Part shown: in pieces, positions 24,001 through 34,620 of the stretch
Position numbering within the stretch: the first letter of the stretch is position 1
How the letters are laid out: each line of letters begins with the position of its first letter
DNA from: Erythroxylum novogranatense
Lineage: Eukaryota > Streptophyta > Magnoliopsida > Malpighiales > Erythroxylaceae
Direction: 5' to 3'
NCBI GenBank assembly: GCA_029891385.1
Contig: CM057234.1
Location: 19,764,350 to 19,828,349 of the forward strand
DNA length: 64,000 nucleotides
Made by a program: the position numbers and the translations under genes
Notes under the pieces: model-generated
What the model was told of the DNA's origin: nothing
The model's database searches: none
Seen by the model: only the letters and a program-made list of their open reading frames with translations

Positions 24001-24120
24001 TGTAGCACCCCCTTATCGTAGAGTATCCACCGGAACACCCGTAGGTCATTCCGGTCCATATCCTACGATAAGAGAGAACTACAGACAAACAACTCTAAAC
24101 TCCACATAGCGTCACAATAG
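24001..24120 (-). mobile_element. B 5' LTR, truncated remnant
   Basis: TGTAGCACCCCCTTATCG onward matches the first 120 bases of the 3' LTR at 16,055. Similarity stops at about 24,119, where Z copia sequence starts. Roughly 3.4 kb of this LTR is missing. Confidence 0.83.
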
Positions 24121-24564
24121 CATCTGATGGTTTTGGTACTAATTCCCATACATCATTTCGTGCAAATTGAATCAATTCATGTTGCATAATTGTTGTCTAG
24201 AACTCATCTTGTAAGGTTTCTTTAATGTTATTTGGCTTAAAAGAATAAGTATAGAACCTGTAAGTTCTCGATAATCAACCCTTCTACCTTCTCTTTTTTT
24301 TCTTCTTTCATTAACATCTCCAATAACGTTCTCTATGGGATGACTTCTTCTGATTCAGGAGGGACGATCCCGATTTAAGTTAGTTTCTCTCAAGTTTTAA
24401 ACATTTACTAGAACAATTTCTGCATCAAATGTTGTGGTTGATTTATCATTCGAAGTAATTGACAGTCCTTCAAATCACGTAGATACTTCTTCAATAGGAA
24501 TTAATTGCAAATTTGGGCAATTCTTCGATCTTATTCCATTACCTATTTGAGCTAATTTTGAGGA
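24121..24564 (-). pseudogene. pol: Z copia RT N-terminus and integrase-RT linker
   Basis: Minus-strand copia sequence. The end nearest B reads ELVPKPSDA, the start of the reverse transcriptase region, preceded by MQHELIQFARND. Several stops and frameshifts occur in the linker between integrase and RT. It breaks exactly at the B LTR remnant; the next Z sequence is at 10,354-10,869. Confidence 0.72.
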
Positions 24565-25215
24565 TTAGTTATATGGATTCTCTTCTACTACTTGATCATT
24601 CAATAGAGATACATCATCTATCATAGCATTTATGGACTCTAGCACTTTATTTGCTCTTTGATTATACACTCGGTAGGCTTTACTATAAGTTGAATAACCA
24701 ATTAAGATTCCTTCATCACTTTTGCTCTCGAATTTTATGGGTTGTTCTTGATCTCTAAGAATATAGCACTTACTGACAAAGACATGAAAATAACTCACAT
24801 CTAGTTTCTTTCCCTTCCAAAGTTTATATGAAGTCTTATTCAAGATGCTTCAAAGGTAAACTCTGTTGCATACGTAGCATGTTGTATTAGCTGCTTCAGC
24901 CCAAAAATGCATAGACAATTTTCTTCCATTCAACATCGATCTAGCCATTTCTTGAAGAGTTCTATTTTTCCTTTCAACAATTCCATTTTGTTGTGGAGTT
25001 TTAAGTGCTAAAAATTCATGTATGATACTGTACTCCTCAAAAACGTCATTAAAGCTTGTATTCTCAAATTCCGTTTCATGATTCGATCGAATTCTCAACA
25101 CAGCCATATTTTTTAGTTTCTTAACTTACACAAATAGGCTTCTAAAAATATGATTTTTCTTTTAAAAAAAGATACCCAAGTATATCTCAAATAATCATCA
25201 TCACAAGTTAAATCA
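24565..25215 (-). pseudogene. pol: Z copia integrase core (broken)
   Basis: Minus-strand copia integrase. Near 25,150-25,200 DDDYLRYTWVSF gives the start of the core. 24,850-25,107 has RSNHETEFENTSF (second catalytic Asp position read as N-H), PQQNGIVERKNRTLQEMARS with the catalytic Glu, and FWAEAANTTCYV. 24,565-24,843 has YKLWKGKKLDVSYFHVF, KSDEGILIGYSTYSKAYRVY. Motifs resemble Sirevirus-type copia. It is interrupted at 25,216 by element X and resumes at 34,621. Confidence 0.82.
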
Positions 25216-25261
25216 TGTTAAGTCAAACCAGACTTCACGTATTAAATAATTTTGATAATAA

Positions 25262-25662
25262 ACAAAGAGAAATATACGAAAGAAAAGGCATTTAAAGAAA
25301 AGGCATTTATACAAAAGCGATTTAAGAAAAGGTATTTAAAGAAAAATGTATTTAAACAAAAAGCGGATTTAAGAAAATGTACACGTAAAAGGCATTTAAG
25401 AAAAGGTATTTATACAAAAGGTATTTAAAGAAAACAGTTTGAAGGAAAAGTATTTATACAAAAGGTATTTAAACAAAAGGCATTTAAAGAAAATGATTTA
25501 AGAAAAGGTACGATACAAAAGGCATTTAAAGAAAAATGATTAAGGAAAAGGTATTTATACAAAAGGTAGGCGGAAGGAAAAATGATTAAGGAAAAGGCGA
25601 TTTATACAAAAGGCATTTAAAGAAAAATGACTAAGAAAAAGTATTTATACAAAAGGCATTTT
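25262..25662. repeat. A-rich tandem array in X 5' LTR
   Basis: Imperfect repeats built from AAAGGCATTTAAAGAAAA and AAGGTATTTATACAAAAG, around 45-50 bp for a pair. The 3' LTR (33,550-33,945) has the same array with a different number and order of units. Confidence 0.75.
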
Positions 25663-25806
25663 AAGCTTTACGAAGACAAAAAGGACGATACGAAAATAAG
25701 ATTTGAAGAAAGAAACATCGCTTAAGATGGTTACGAGCTAAACCGAATAACCGTTTCTTTAAAGATTCAAGAAGCGAGATAGTCAAGAAACAGCTTGAAA
25801 TTCGAC

Positions 25807-25814
25807 TATAAATA
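25807..25814 (+). promoter_or_regulatory. TATA box, X 5' LTR
   Basis: TATAAATA in the context CGACTATAAATAAGAGTCG, about two-fifths of the LTR length before its end. It is conserved at 34,070-34,077 and, in the related element Y, at 61,874-61,881 (minus). Likely LTR promoter. Confidence 0.6.
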
Positions 25815-26354
25815 AGAGTCGAGATTGAAGAAGAAATAACTTTTGAAAAAGTGAATGAAACTCGTCTATTCAATATCCGCTCATCTCGAGAAAAAATTGC
25901 GTAACTATTTTCGAGTGTATATGTGAAGAGCAACTCTTTTGTAAAAGTTCTTTATCGCTTTTCATTTTGAAAAGTGCTACGATAGCCCCAAGAGGCTAAG
26001 AGTAAAAGAATACTTGTCGTTAAAAGACCAAGAGGCTCAATCTAAAGAATACTTGTAATCGTTTGAGATAGTGAAAATCTCGTAAGAATATCTCGAGGAT
26101 CGGACGTAGCCTACGGTTTAGGGTGAACCAGATAAAATTGCCGTGTTTCTCTCTAACTCTTACTTTTCTTAAATCGTAGTTTTCATTATTAACAAAGTTT
26201 TTCAAACTAGTTAAGAATTGATTTATTTATAAGTTTTCTCAAAGAACAAGCAATTGTTATCAAGGGATTAAAGAAAAGTTTATCACAATTCAACCCCCTT
26301 CTTGTGTATCTTGGTCATATTATTACTCAATATATTAACGTGTGATTTACTTCA

Positions 26355-26368
26355 ATTGGTATCGAGCG
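26355..26368 (+). other. X primer-binding site
   Basis: ATTGGTATCGAGCG directly after the LTR. The tRNA-Met type sequence is TGGTATCAGAGC, so one base appears changed or lost. Confidence 0.75.
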
Positions 26369-26410
26369 AGGTGTTCAAGAATCACTCTAATAAAGTGTGA
26401 ACTAAAGAAA

Positions 26411-28030
26411 ATGGTGGAATCACACACGATATTGCGTAGGAGCCTCACCACCGCACTCCAAAGATTCAATGGTGAAGACTACCACTATTGGAAGGATCGG
26501 ATGAGATTGTTTATCGAGTCTACTCACATTGACCTTTGGGACATCATCGAGAATGGACCTTACACACCTGAAGATGATGATAAAATCCAATTCCACGAGA
26601 AAGATGGACAATGAGCGTAAAGCAAGATTTCAACTAAACTCCAAAGCTTAAATTTTCTTGAGTTGTGCATTGAGCATAAGTTTAGTATGACAAAGTGCAT
26701 GGATACGACATCGCCAAAGAAATGTGGGATACATTATCAATTACATGAAGGAACAAATCAAGTGAAGGAGTCCAAGATAAGTATTTTGGTGCATCAAGAC
26801 GAAGTTATTCAAGATGAAAGAAGAAGAGACTATTGATCAAATGTTTGGAAGATTCCAAACAATTGTTAATGGGTTAAAAGCTCTTGGAAGAACGCATAAA
26901 TACCAAGACCATGTTCGAAAGATTTTGAGGAGTCCGCCCAAAAGATGGAGACCCAAAGTAATCGCAGACAAGAAGCCAAAGACCAAGCGCATCAAGCTTG
27001 ATGAATTACTTGGATCGTTGAAGATACACGAAGTAGAGCTTGATGCGAAGATAAGCCCAAAAGGAGAAGTCCATAACGCCAAAGCAAGTCAAAAGAATCA
27101 CAAAATCCGTAAGAAGAAAACAAAAGGAATACATCAAAGGCGTAAAGATTGAAGAAGTAAAGGATGATGATTCCAAAGAAGTCGAATCAATCGAAGCGAT
27201 GAAGACGATGAGCTATCTTTCATTTCAAGAAAGATAAGAAGAATGTGGAAAAAGAAGTCCAAAGGAAATTCAACATTTAGAAGGAATAGCGGCAAAGACG
27301 ATGAAAAAGTCGATAAAGCATCCATTACCTGTTATGAATGCAAGGAGCCGGACATTACAAGTCCGAGTGTCCAATGTTGAAAAGACAACCCGGAATGAGT
27401 AGAGATAACAAGAAAAGCATGATGGCAACGTGGGAAGATCTGGATTCATCGTAATCGATACAAGTTCACAAGCGCCGTAACATGCTAACATATGTCCGTA
27501 GTTGAAGAAGAAAGTGATGAGGAGGTAACTTCCAGCCTATAATGATATACAAGATGCATATTCGTAATTGTTAAAGGATTCTCATGCTATTCTGAAAACA
27601 AGACAAGTCGTTGAAGAAGAAATATGTAGAAAACTCAAACATACTCATGAGATAGAGAGTGAGAATATAAGTTTGAGAAAGCAAGTCGAGGAATTGAATA
27701 ACAACAAAGTTGTAGATAGATTCAAGAGATTAATCAATTGAAATCGAGAATTAATAATCTCTCAATTGATCTAGCTAAATTTACGATAGTACAAAAAGAT
27801 GAATGAAATGATAGGAGAATACAACCATCCGAGGATAAACCGATTAGGGTTTACTAAAAATAAGCCCCAAAGATTACGTAGTAAAATCGGTTGCTCAAAA
27901 AATAAGAAAAGATATCAATCAGATTTTCGAAAGGTCATCAACATTATCATTCTACACATCATTATCATTCATTACATCGATTAACCCTAAAGGACCCAAG
28001 AGAATCTGGGTACCTAAAATAAAATAATAT
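26411..28030 (+). pseudogene. gag: X Gag (broken)
   Basis: Starts MVESHTILRRSLTTALQRFN and continues DYHYWKDRMRLFIESTHIDL, closely matching Y Gag. 26,814-27,152 has IDQMFGRFQTIVNGLKALGR and LDELLGSLKIHEVELD. A zinc knuckle is recognisable at about 27,328-27,372 (CYECKEP then HYKSECP after a 1-base shift). Later codons read like the Y coiled-coil region. Stops and 1-bp indels break it into at least five pieces. Confidence 0.82.
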
Positions 28031-28203
28031 CTCCCACGTAAATCCTTCGTTGGAAGAACCAAGAAGCACCATTGGTATATGGACATGGATGCTCGTCACA
28101 TGACGGAAACAAGTCTATGTTCCTAGATCTTCAAGACAAGAAAGGAGGATCAAGAATTTTGGAGACAACCAACAAGGAAAGATAATCGGTTTGAAACCTT
28201 TCC
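28031..28203 (+). pseudogene. pol: X protease remnant
   Basis: HHWYMDMDARHMT at about 28,070-28,106 corresponds to HHWYLDSGCSRHMTG in Y, so the catalytic DSG motif is lost through small indels. [10 protein letters not shown] follows, then the sequence jumps directly to integrase codons, showing an internal deletion. Confidence 0.72.
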
Positions 28204-28760
28204 ATGAGATTACAAAATGAAAGAGGAATGTCTATAGCAAGCATAAAGAGTGATCATGGAGGAGAATTTGAAAATGAGAAGTTCGAGTATTCTGCAAGAA
28301 AAGGAATTTTCATAACTTCTTCGCCCCAAGGACTCCACAACAGAATGGAGTTGTTGAGAGGAAGAATAGGACGATTCAAGAGATGGCAAGAACAATGCCG
28401 CATGAGATGAATCTTCCTAAATACTTCAAGCGTAAGTCATCAATACAAAGATGCTACATTCGAATAGAGGTCTTTGCGACTAATGTCAAGAAAACTCCTT
28501 ATGAGTTGTGGAATGGAAGGAGACCAAACATTTCTTATTTCCATCCTTTTGGCTGCAAGTGCACTTTTCGAACACAAAGGAAGCTCGACAAATTTTATGC
28601 GAAGACACTTTCGTGAATTTTTCTAGGCTATTCTCTCACTTCAAAGGCATTTAGAGTCTTCAACTCACCTCAAAGACTCTGAAGAAACTATTCACGTTAA
28701 GTTCGAGGATAGTTCTCAACCCAATAAGGAAGAGGAATCAAGATGATGTCTTTATACGGT
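28204..28760 (+). pseudogene. pol: X integrase remnant
   Basis: Open piece 28,204-28,410 starts at NERGMSIASIKSDHGGEFEN with the second catalytic Asp. The next frame reads PQQNGVVERKNRTIQEMA across 28,325-28,390 with a frameshift. 28,383-28,616 has KKTPYELWNGRRPNISYFHP. The first Asp and about 0.6-0.7 kb present in Y (from the pre-integrase region to the first Asp) are missing. Confidence 0.8.
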
Positions 28761-29930
28761 GCCCTTGACGCAGTTGTAAGGAAGTATCTTCATCAGAACA
28801 CTTCATGATGAAAAGACAGATATCTCTAAGAATTTTGAGTTAAAGAAAGATTGGAGATACAAAAGCTCTCATCCTAAAGAGTCAATTATCTGAGAAACCT
28901 CGGAAGGTGTAAGAACAAGGTCCAAGTTCGTAAGAGAAGCCAACGTGGCATTTATATCTCAAGTAGAACCTAAAAGATTGATGAAGCTCTAAAAGATGAA
29001 GCATGGATATTAGCTATGCAAGAGGAGTTGAATCAATTCAGAGGAATAAAGTCCGTCCTTAGTTCCTAAACTCAAAAGAAATCCATTATTAGTACTAGAT
29101 GGATATTCAAGAATAAGCTAGACGAATCAGAAAAGTAAGTCGCAATAAGGCAAGATTAGTAGCACAAGGCTATAATCAGCAGGAAGGAATAGACTATAAT
29201 GAGACATATGCTCCAAGAGCAAGACTTGAAGCAATAAGGATACCGCTTGCATATGTTGTTTGCCATGACATAAAGCTTTTTCAGATGGATGTAAAAGTGC
29301 ATTTTGAATGGCTTTATAGATGAAGAAGTCTATGTCAAGCAACCTCCTGGATTTGAGGATATAAAGTATCCAGATCATGTCTACAGACTTCATAAAGCCT
29401 TATATGGATCAAACAGCTCCTAGAGCATGGTATGATCGTCTGAGCTCATTTCTTATTGAAAATGGATTTACTAGAGGTAAAGTTGACAAAACTCTTTTAG
29501 GAAGAACTTGTATAATGATTTTATTATTGTGCAAATCTATGTTGATGATATTATTTTGGTGCCACCTCAAAAAGTTATGCATAAGCTTTGAAAATATGAT
29601 GAAAATGAATTTGAGATGAGCATGATGGGTGAGTTAAAATTTTTCTTGGATTGCAAGTAAAGCAAACTAAGGATAAGATTTTATCCATCAACAAAAATAT
29701 GTCAAAGAATTGTTGTCTAAATTTGATATGTGCAAAGGTTAAAAGTATGTCTACACCGATGCATCCTTCAAACTTGTTGTCGAAAGACGAAAGTGGTAAG
29801 AAGGTGGATCAAACCCTATTTAGAGGATGATTGGTTCTTTGCTTTATCTTACAGCAAGTAGACGACATTCTATTCAAGTATATTTGTGTGCAAGATTTCA
29901 GTGCCGATCCTAGAGAATCTCATTACATAG
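28761..29930 (+). pseudogene. pol: X reverse transcriptase (broken)
   Basis: Pieces of the copia RT: ARLVAQGYNQQEGIDYNETY (29,150-29,215), FQMDV (29,280), EEVYVKQPPGFEDIK (29,320-29,370), APRAWYDRLSSFLIENGF (29,410-29,470), and QIYVDDIILVP (29,531-29,563) containing the YVDD active site. Frameshifts occur roughly every 100-200 bases. The region before 29,000 corresponds to the poorly conserved integrase-RT linker. Confidence 0.8.
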
Positions 29931-30420
29931 TCAGAAACGAATTTTGAGATATCTCGCAGTACTACCGATCTTTGCTTAATGTATGAGAAAGGTAAAGATT
30001 TCAGTTGAATGGATATTGCGATGCGGACTATGCCGTGATAGGATTGAAAGGAAGAGCACGAGTGGTGGTTGTCACTACCTGGACCAAACTCGTGTCATGG
30101 TCAAGCAAGAGACAAAGCTCGATTGCATTATCAACCGCAGGTTTGAATATATGTCCGCCGCAAGTTGTTGTTCACAATTATCGTGGATTAAGTATCAATT
30201 CGAGGACTACTCAATACAAGAGGAAGAGATTCCAATATACCGCGACAACACCAAAGGCCATCACTTGTCAAAGAATCCAATTCAACATTCAAGGGTGAAG
30301 CACATTGAAGTTAGACATCATTTCTTGAGAGATTACGCTCGGAAGAAAGTTGTCACCTACAATTCGTGGAAACGAAATTTCAGATGGGCGATATCTTCAC
30401 AAAACCACTAAGTGAAGATC
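29931..30420 (+). pseudogene. pol: X RNase H (broken)
   Basis: Reads GYCDADYA (catalytic Asp region), then ERKSTSGGCHYL and QTRVMVK in overlapping frames, followed by SIALSTAGLNI and HIEVRHHFLRDYA. About 45 bases around 29,940-29,985 are nearly identical to the same site in Y (57,080-57,130, minus strand), showing the two belong to one family. Broken by frameshifts. Confidence 0.8.
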
Positions 30421-30455
30421 GCTTAAAGAAATCGACGCAACCTCAATATGGTGAT

Positions 30456-30776
30456 GTTAACGGACCAATCATCCGGTTTTCGAAAGAAGAAACAGATAGA
30501 CGGAGGAGTTAACGGACCAATCATCTGGTTTTTCGCAAAGAAGAAACAGATAGACGGAGGAGTTAACGGACCAATCATCTGGTTTTTCGCAAAGAAGAAA
30601 CAGATAGACGGAGGAGTTAACGGACCAATCATCTGGTTTTTCGCAAAGAAGAAACAGATAGACGGAGGAGTTAACGGATCATTCATCTGATTTTTAAAGA
30701 CAAAGACAGAAAGATACGGCAGAGTTAACAGATTGATCATCTGATTTTTCAAAAAGAAAGACAATGAAACGGTGGA
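30456..30776. repeat. 54-bp tandem repeat, six units
   Basis: Units start GTTAACGGACCAATCATC at 30,456, 30,508, 30,562, 30,616, 30,670 and 30,724. Units at 30,508, 30,562 and 30,616 are essentially identical at 54 bp; the first is 52 bp and the last two are degenerate. 54 is a multiple of three, so the array stays open (18-residue unit VNGPIIWFFAKKKQIDGG). It lies between pol and the extra ORF of X and is not seen in Y. Confidence 0.9.
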
Positions 30777-30998
30777 GTTAAACGGCGTTGACGGTTTCAG
30801 ACTTAAAACTTCTTTCACAAAGAAAATTTTAGAGGGAAAAAGGCTGTCAGATCATCGAGAAGTACAATCGTTCTAGAATTTGCTATAAAATCCCTAAAAC
30901 TGACGTTTGGGATCTCTAACAAATTCAGAAATTGCTAGTTCTCTCAAATCTCTCGAAAATTCTTCAAGCGAGTTCCTATTCACTCATAATCAACAAGA

Positions 30999-33330
30999 TG
31001 AATGTCAAGCCCATTTTGCGAGTTGATCCAGGAGCAAACTGGGGAAGATTGGTAAACTTTGAAGATCTAAGAAGGGAACAAATGGATATAGAGCCGGAGA
31101 TAATAGCGGCAGGATGGAGAAACTTCTTTCAAATACGAGAGCAAGTTTATCTCAAAGAAGTTTATGAGTTCTGGAAACATACTAAAACCGTGAATAATAC
31201 AATCGATCGATGTAGAAACACTCCTCGTTATAGAACCAAGGAGTTACTGGAAAGAGTCACTGAATGTCCGAGTAGTGGAGTTCAACCTACTAACATGGTG
31301 AAATGGATGACTAAGCTGAAGTTGAACGAAGATGAAGTTACTCGTCAACTTTATGGTCAGAACAACCCAACTGAAAGAAGAGCCTCTTGGCTTGTACCAA
31401 AGGCAAGGGTTTTGTTTCTTTGCTTTGTGTGTTGTGTGTTACCTAGGATAGGTTCAAGACATCAAGTCATTACTTTGATGAACAATGTATCCTTCATCTC
31501 TGAATCACCAACCAATAGATTTACCACTTTTGATTTATCAATATATGGTTAAATCAATAAAGGATACAAACACTCTCCGTATGGGATGTTGTTGACAAGG
31601 ATGTTTAAAGAATCAGAATCGATTGAGTTGGGAGTCGCATGAAGGTATCAGAAGAAGTTATATAGATTCTACATCGACACAAAATGGGTCCGAGATTTTC
31701 AGACAAACAAGGACCGTAAGAATCAAGGAAAGCAACAATTGAGGGGAGCCTAAACCAAGAAATCCTCATGAAGGAGAGAAGATCACACTCTCGTGAGTCA
31801 AGTCAAGATCTGCTCGATTTTTGAATCAGTGACTTAAAGCGTAAGGGAACTTTGGTGAGTGACATTCATAAGCAAGCAAGAACGCCACCCACAAAGGAAA
31901 TCATGATGAAGAAGCCATCCTTCCAGAGATTCAAGCAAACTAAAGCATTATGAACGATGAGATCAAAAGCTACAAAATCATCATTATCAATCCTCGAGAA
32001 AGTTTCGTAAACTCAATCTCAAGGAAATGAAGGAAAAGGAAAGTAGAAGAACCCGAGAAGAAGAAAGTTCAATCCAAGAGGTCACCAAGATTAAAGAAAA
32101 TGAGTGCAAGAAAAGAAGAAAATCCAACAACAGAGGCAAAGGCTAAGAAGACAAGGCTAGAAGAAACTGTTGTTGACATTTCTAAAAATCACTGATGTCG
32201 TTGTTAGTCTTTGCTGATGTCTTGAAGTTAATATGGAAGCCGCCATCTTGAAGCGATTGTGGAAGTATTAAGGGTAATATTAAGGATTCTCACAAAATTT
32301 TAATAATCCAATTTTGAAGAAATAGTTCCTACTACTTTTCAGTCCACACTTGTCCATAAACAAGTTGCTACACATGTTTTGGAATGTAGGCTACTTCAAA
32401 AGTTGTAAGTGTGATGACTAATGTTCCATCCAAGTATTTAACTTCTCAAAGAGAAAGATGGGAACATAGATTGGTTGTAAGAAAGGAGAAGAAGACCAAG
32501 TCGGTCATCATCGAGACAAACCCAAGAGATTTGTCAAAGCATTCTTCAAATCAGAATATGATAATGGCATTTCTCATCCATTGGATAGGGGTTACAAAAA
32601 TTTCTATGATCAATCAAGAGAGTGGGAGAGAACCATATCCACCAGAGCCATTTGAGAGCGATCACTTCTTATCCTATATGAGCAAAGACAATAATCAAGG
32701 TGGTACCGATCTTCAACCACCAAATTTTGTTGAACTCAATTATGAGAAGCTAAAGTCGAAAGTTCAACCTGAGCCAAGATTGGATGACATGTCTTCCGAT
32801 CGATTGAAGAGGCAAGAAATTGATTGATGAAGCATGCAAGGAGAAAAGGAGTGGTAAGTCCATCTGCGGTATCAAGATCCGTGACCAAGTCTAACTAAGG
32901 CCACAGCAGATGATCCACAGGAGGCAATATCGAATGGGTCAAGATTGTTCGCTCGATTGGCAACTCGTAATGTTGTTTTACTATAATACGTAACATTCTC
33001 GCAAAATCGACCTCGTGGGAGATCACTTCAATTCGAAGCTTATGCCATGGTTTGGACGCACTTTTCAACGAATAAGAGATTCCTATGATCTTGATATCAA
33101 TGAACAAGTCAGATTTGTTCCTCCTCCTCTTCGCAAATCATTGAACCAAATGTATTTAATAAGGAAGCTTATACAACAACAAAGGGCTATCGCTGAAAAG
33201 CAAGTTGTTAAGACAAGACTCGATCGCAGATGAATCATCAACTCTAAAGAAGCATGTTCGGAAGCTTGATAAAGATATGAAGAAGATTAAGAAGATGCTG
33301 AAAAAGTTGGTGAAGCAGATTGGAAAATAA
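30999..33330 (+). pseudogene. X additional ORF downstream of pol (broken)
   Basis: Starts MNVKPILRVDPGANWGRLVN at 30,999 and is open to 31,552. Motifs shared with Y are GRLVNFEDLRREQMDIEPEI, NFFQIREQVY, EVYEFWKHT, RQLYG and the core PKARVL-(about 10)-LPRIGSRH. This core resembles the domain called putative plant transposon protein in annotated plant genomes; I recall that family only in general terms. Later pieces 32,411-32,827 and 33,015-33,233 continue the protein, and 33,240-33,330 ends in a Lys-rich heptad stretch (LDKDMKKIKKMLKKLV). Sense orientation, after pol, like the env-like ORF of Sireviruses, but I see no signal peptide or clear membrane anchor. Confidence 0.7.
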
Positions 33331-33480
33331 TTTTGATCAATAACAAATAGGGGAGAAGGAGAAGGAAGAGAGAAGGAGAAGGAAAAATCATTTGGAAGGA
33401 TGAAGATAATTTTTATCTCAATACTTCAGATAATTCACAAGTATATGATACTTTTCATATTTTCTAAATTTGTTATTATC

Positions 33481-33492
33481 AAAAGGGGAGAA
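33481..33492 (+). other. X polypurine tract
   Basis: AAAAGGGGAGAA immediately before the 3' LTR start TGTTAAG. Confidence 0.85.
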
Positions 33493-34620
33493 TGTTAAGT
33501 CAAACCAGACTTCACGATTAAATAATTTTGATAATAAACAAAGAGAAATATACGAAAGAAAAGCGATTTATACAAAAAGGAGGCTAAGAAAAGCGATTTA
33601 AAGAAAAATGTATTTAAACAAAAAGCAGATTTAAGAAAAAGACACGTAAAAGCGTACGGAAGAAAAGGATTTATACAAAAGGCATTTAAAGAAAAATGTA
33701 CGGAAGGAAAAGGTATTTATACAAAAGGCATTTAAACAAAAGGCATAAAAGAAAAACAGACTAAGAAAAGGCATTTATACAAAAGGCATAAAAGAAAAAT
33801 GGCGGAAGGAAAAGGTAAGATACAAAAGCATTTAAAGAAAAATGCAGGCGGAAGGAAAAGCGAGGCGATACAAAAGGCATTTAAAGAAAAACAGACGGAA
33901 GAAAAAGGCATTTATACAAAAGCGATTTAAGCTTTACGAAGACAAAAAGCGCATTTATACGAAAATAAGACTAAGAAAGAAACATCGCTTAAGCGGTTAC
34001 ATGAGCTAAAGCGAATAACCGCTTTTAAAGATTCAAGCGAGATAGTCAAGAAACAGTTGAAGTTCCGACTATAAATAAGAGTCGAGATTGAAGAAGAAAT
34101 AACTTTTGAAAAAGTGAATGAAACTCGTCTATTCAATATCTGCTATCTCGAGAAAAAATTGCTAACTATTTTCGAAAGTGTATATTGTGAAGAGCAACTC
34201 TTTGTAAAAGCTCTTTATCGCTTTTTCATTTTGAAAAAGTGCTGAGATAGCCCAAGAGGCTAAGAGTAAAAGAATACTTCTTTGTTAAGAGACCAAGAGG
34301 CTCGGTCTAAAGAATACTTGTAATCAGTTTTGAGATAGTGAAAATCTCGTAAGAATATCGAGGATCGGACGTAGCCCACGGTTCAAAGTGAACCAGATAA
34401 AATTCTTGTGTTTCTCTCTAACTCTTACTTTTCTTAAATCGTAGTTTTCATTATTAACAAAGTTTTTCAAACTAGTTAAGAATTGATTTACGATAAGTTT
34501 TCTGAAAGAACAAGCAATTGTTATTGAAGGGATTAAAGAAAAGTTTATCACAATTCAACCCCCCTTCTTGTGTATCTTGGTCATATTATTACTCAATATA
34601 TTAACGTGTGATTTACTTCA
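33493..34620 (+). mobile_element. X 3' LTR
   Basis: 1,128 bp, TGTTAAGTC...TTACTTCA, matching 25,216-26,354. Carries the same A-rich array (33,550-33,945) and TATA box. Followed by Z sequence. Confidence 0.87.
34070..34077 (+). promoter_or_regulatory. TATA box, X 3' LTR
   Basis: TATAAATA in CCGACTATAAATAAGAGTCG, matching the 5' LTR site. Confidence 0.5.

Larger units (their letters stand above)
16055..24120 (-). mobile_element. Ty3/gypsy chromodomain element B
   Basis: A minus-strand element: 3' LTR 16,055-19,599, polypurine tract, chromodomain, integrase, RNase H, RT, protease, gag, primer site 23,983-23,994, and a truncated 5' LTR 24,001-24,120. The domain order and the C-terminal chromodomain place it with plant chromoviruses (Tekay/Del-like), which is family knowledge. 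It lies in the inverted A2 LTR (left flank TTGAA at 16,050-16,054). The right target duplication is absent because the 5' LTR is cut and followed directly by Z sequence. Frameshifts and stops throughout. Confidence 0.88.
25216..26354 (+). mobile_element. X 5' LTR
   Basis: TGTTAAGTC...TTACTTCA, 1,139 bp, followed at once by the primer site ATTGGTATC. The 3' LTR at 33,493 matches it with many small indels. Contains an A-rich repeat array and a TATA box at 25,807. Confidence 0.87.
25216..34620 (+). mobile_element. Ty1/copia element X with extra 3' ORF
   Basis: Plus-strand element, 9.4 kb: LTR 25,216-26,354, primer site, gag, protease, integrase, RT, RNase H (the copia order), a 54-bp repeat array, an extra ORF 30,999-33,330, polypurine tract, LTR 33,493-34,620. 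Both LTRs run from TGTTAAGTCA to ACTTCA. It is inserted in the Z integrase; flanks AATCA and ATTCC give at best a degraded target duplication. It has many indels and a deletion in the integrase. It is the same family as Y. Confidence 0.88.

Noticed and set aside
30423..30818. Repeat array as a CRISPR-like or repeat-protein locus
   Set aside because: Units are direct tandem copies without unique spacers, and the minus-strand ORF is the shadow of a 54-bp array inside a retrotransposon.
30999..33330. Calling the extra ORF of X/Y an envelope gene
   Set aside because: Position fits the env-like ORF of Sireviruses, but no signal peptide, cleavage site or transmembrane anchor is evident.
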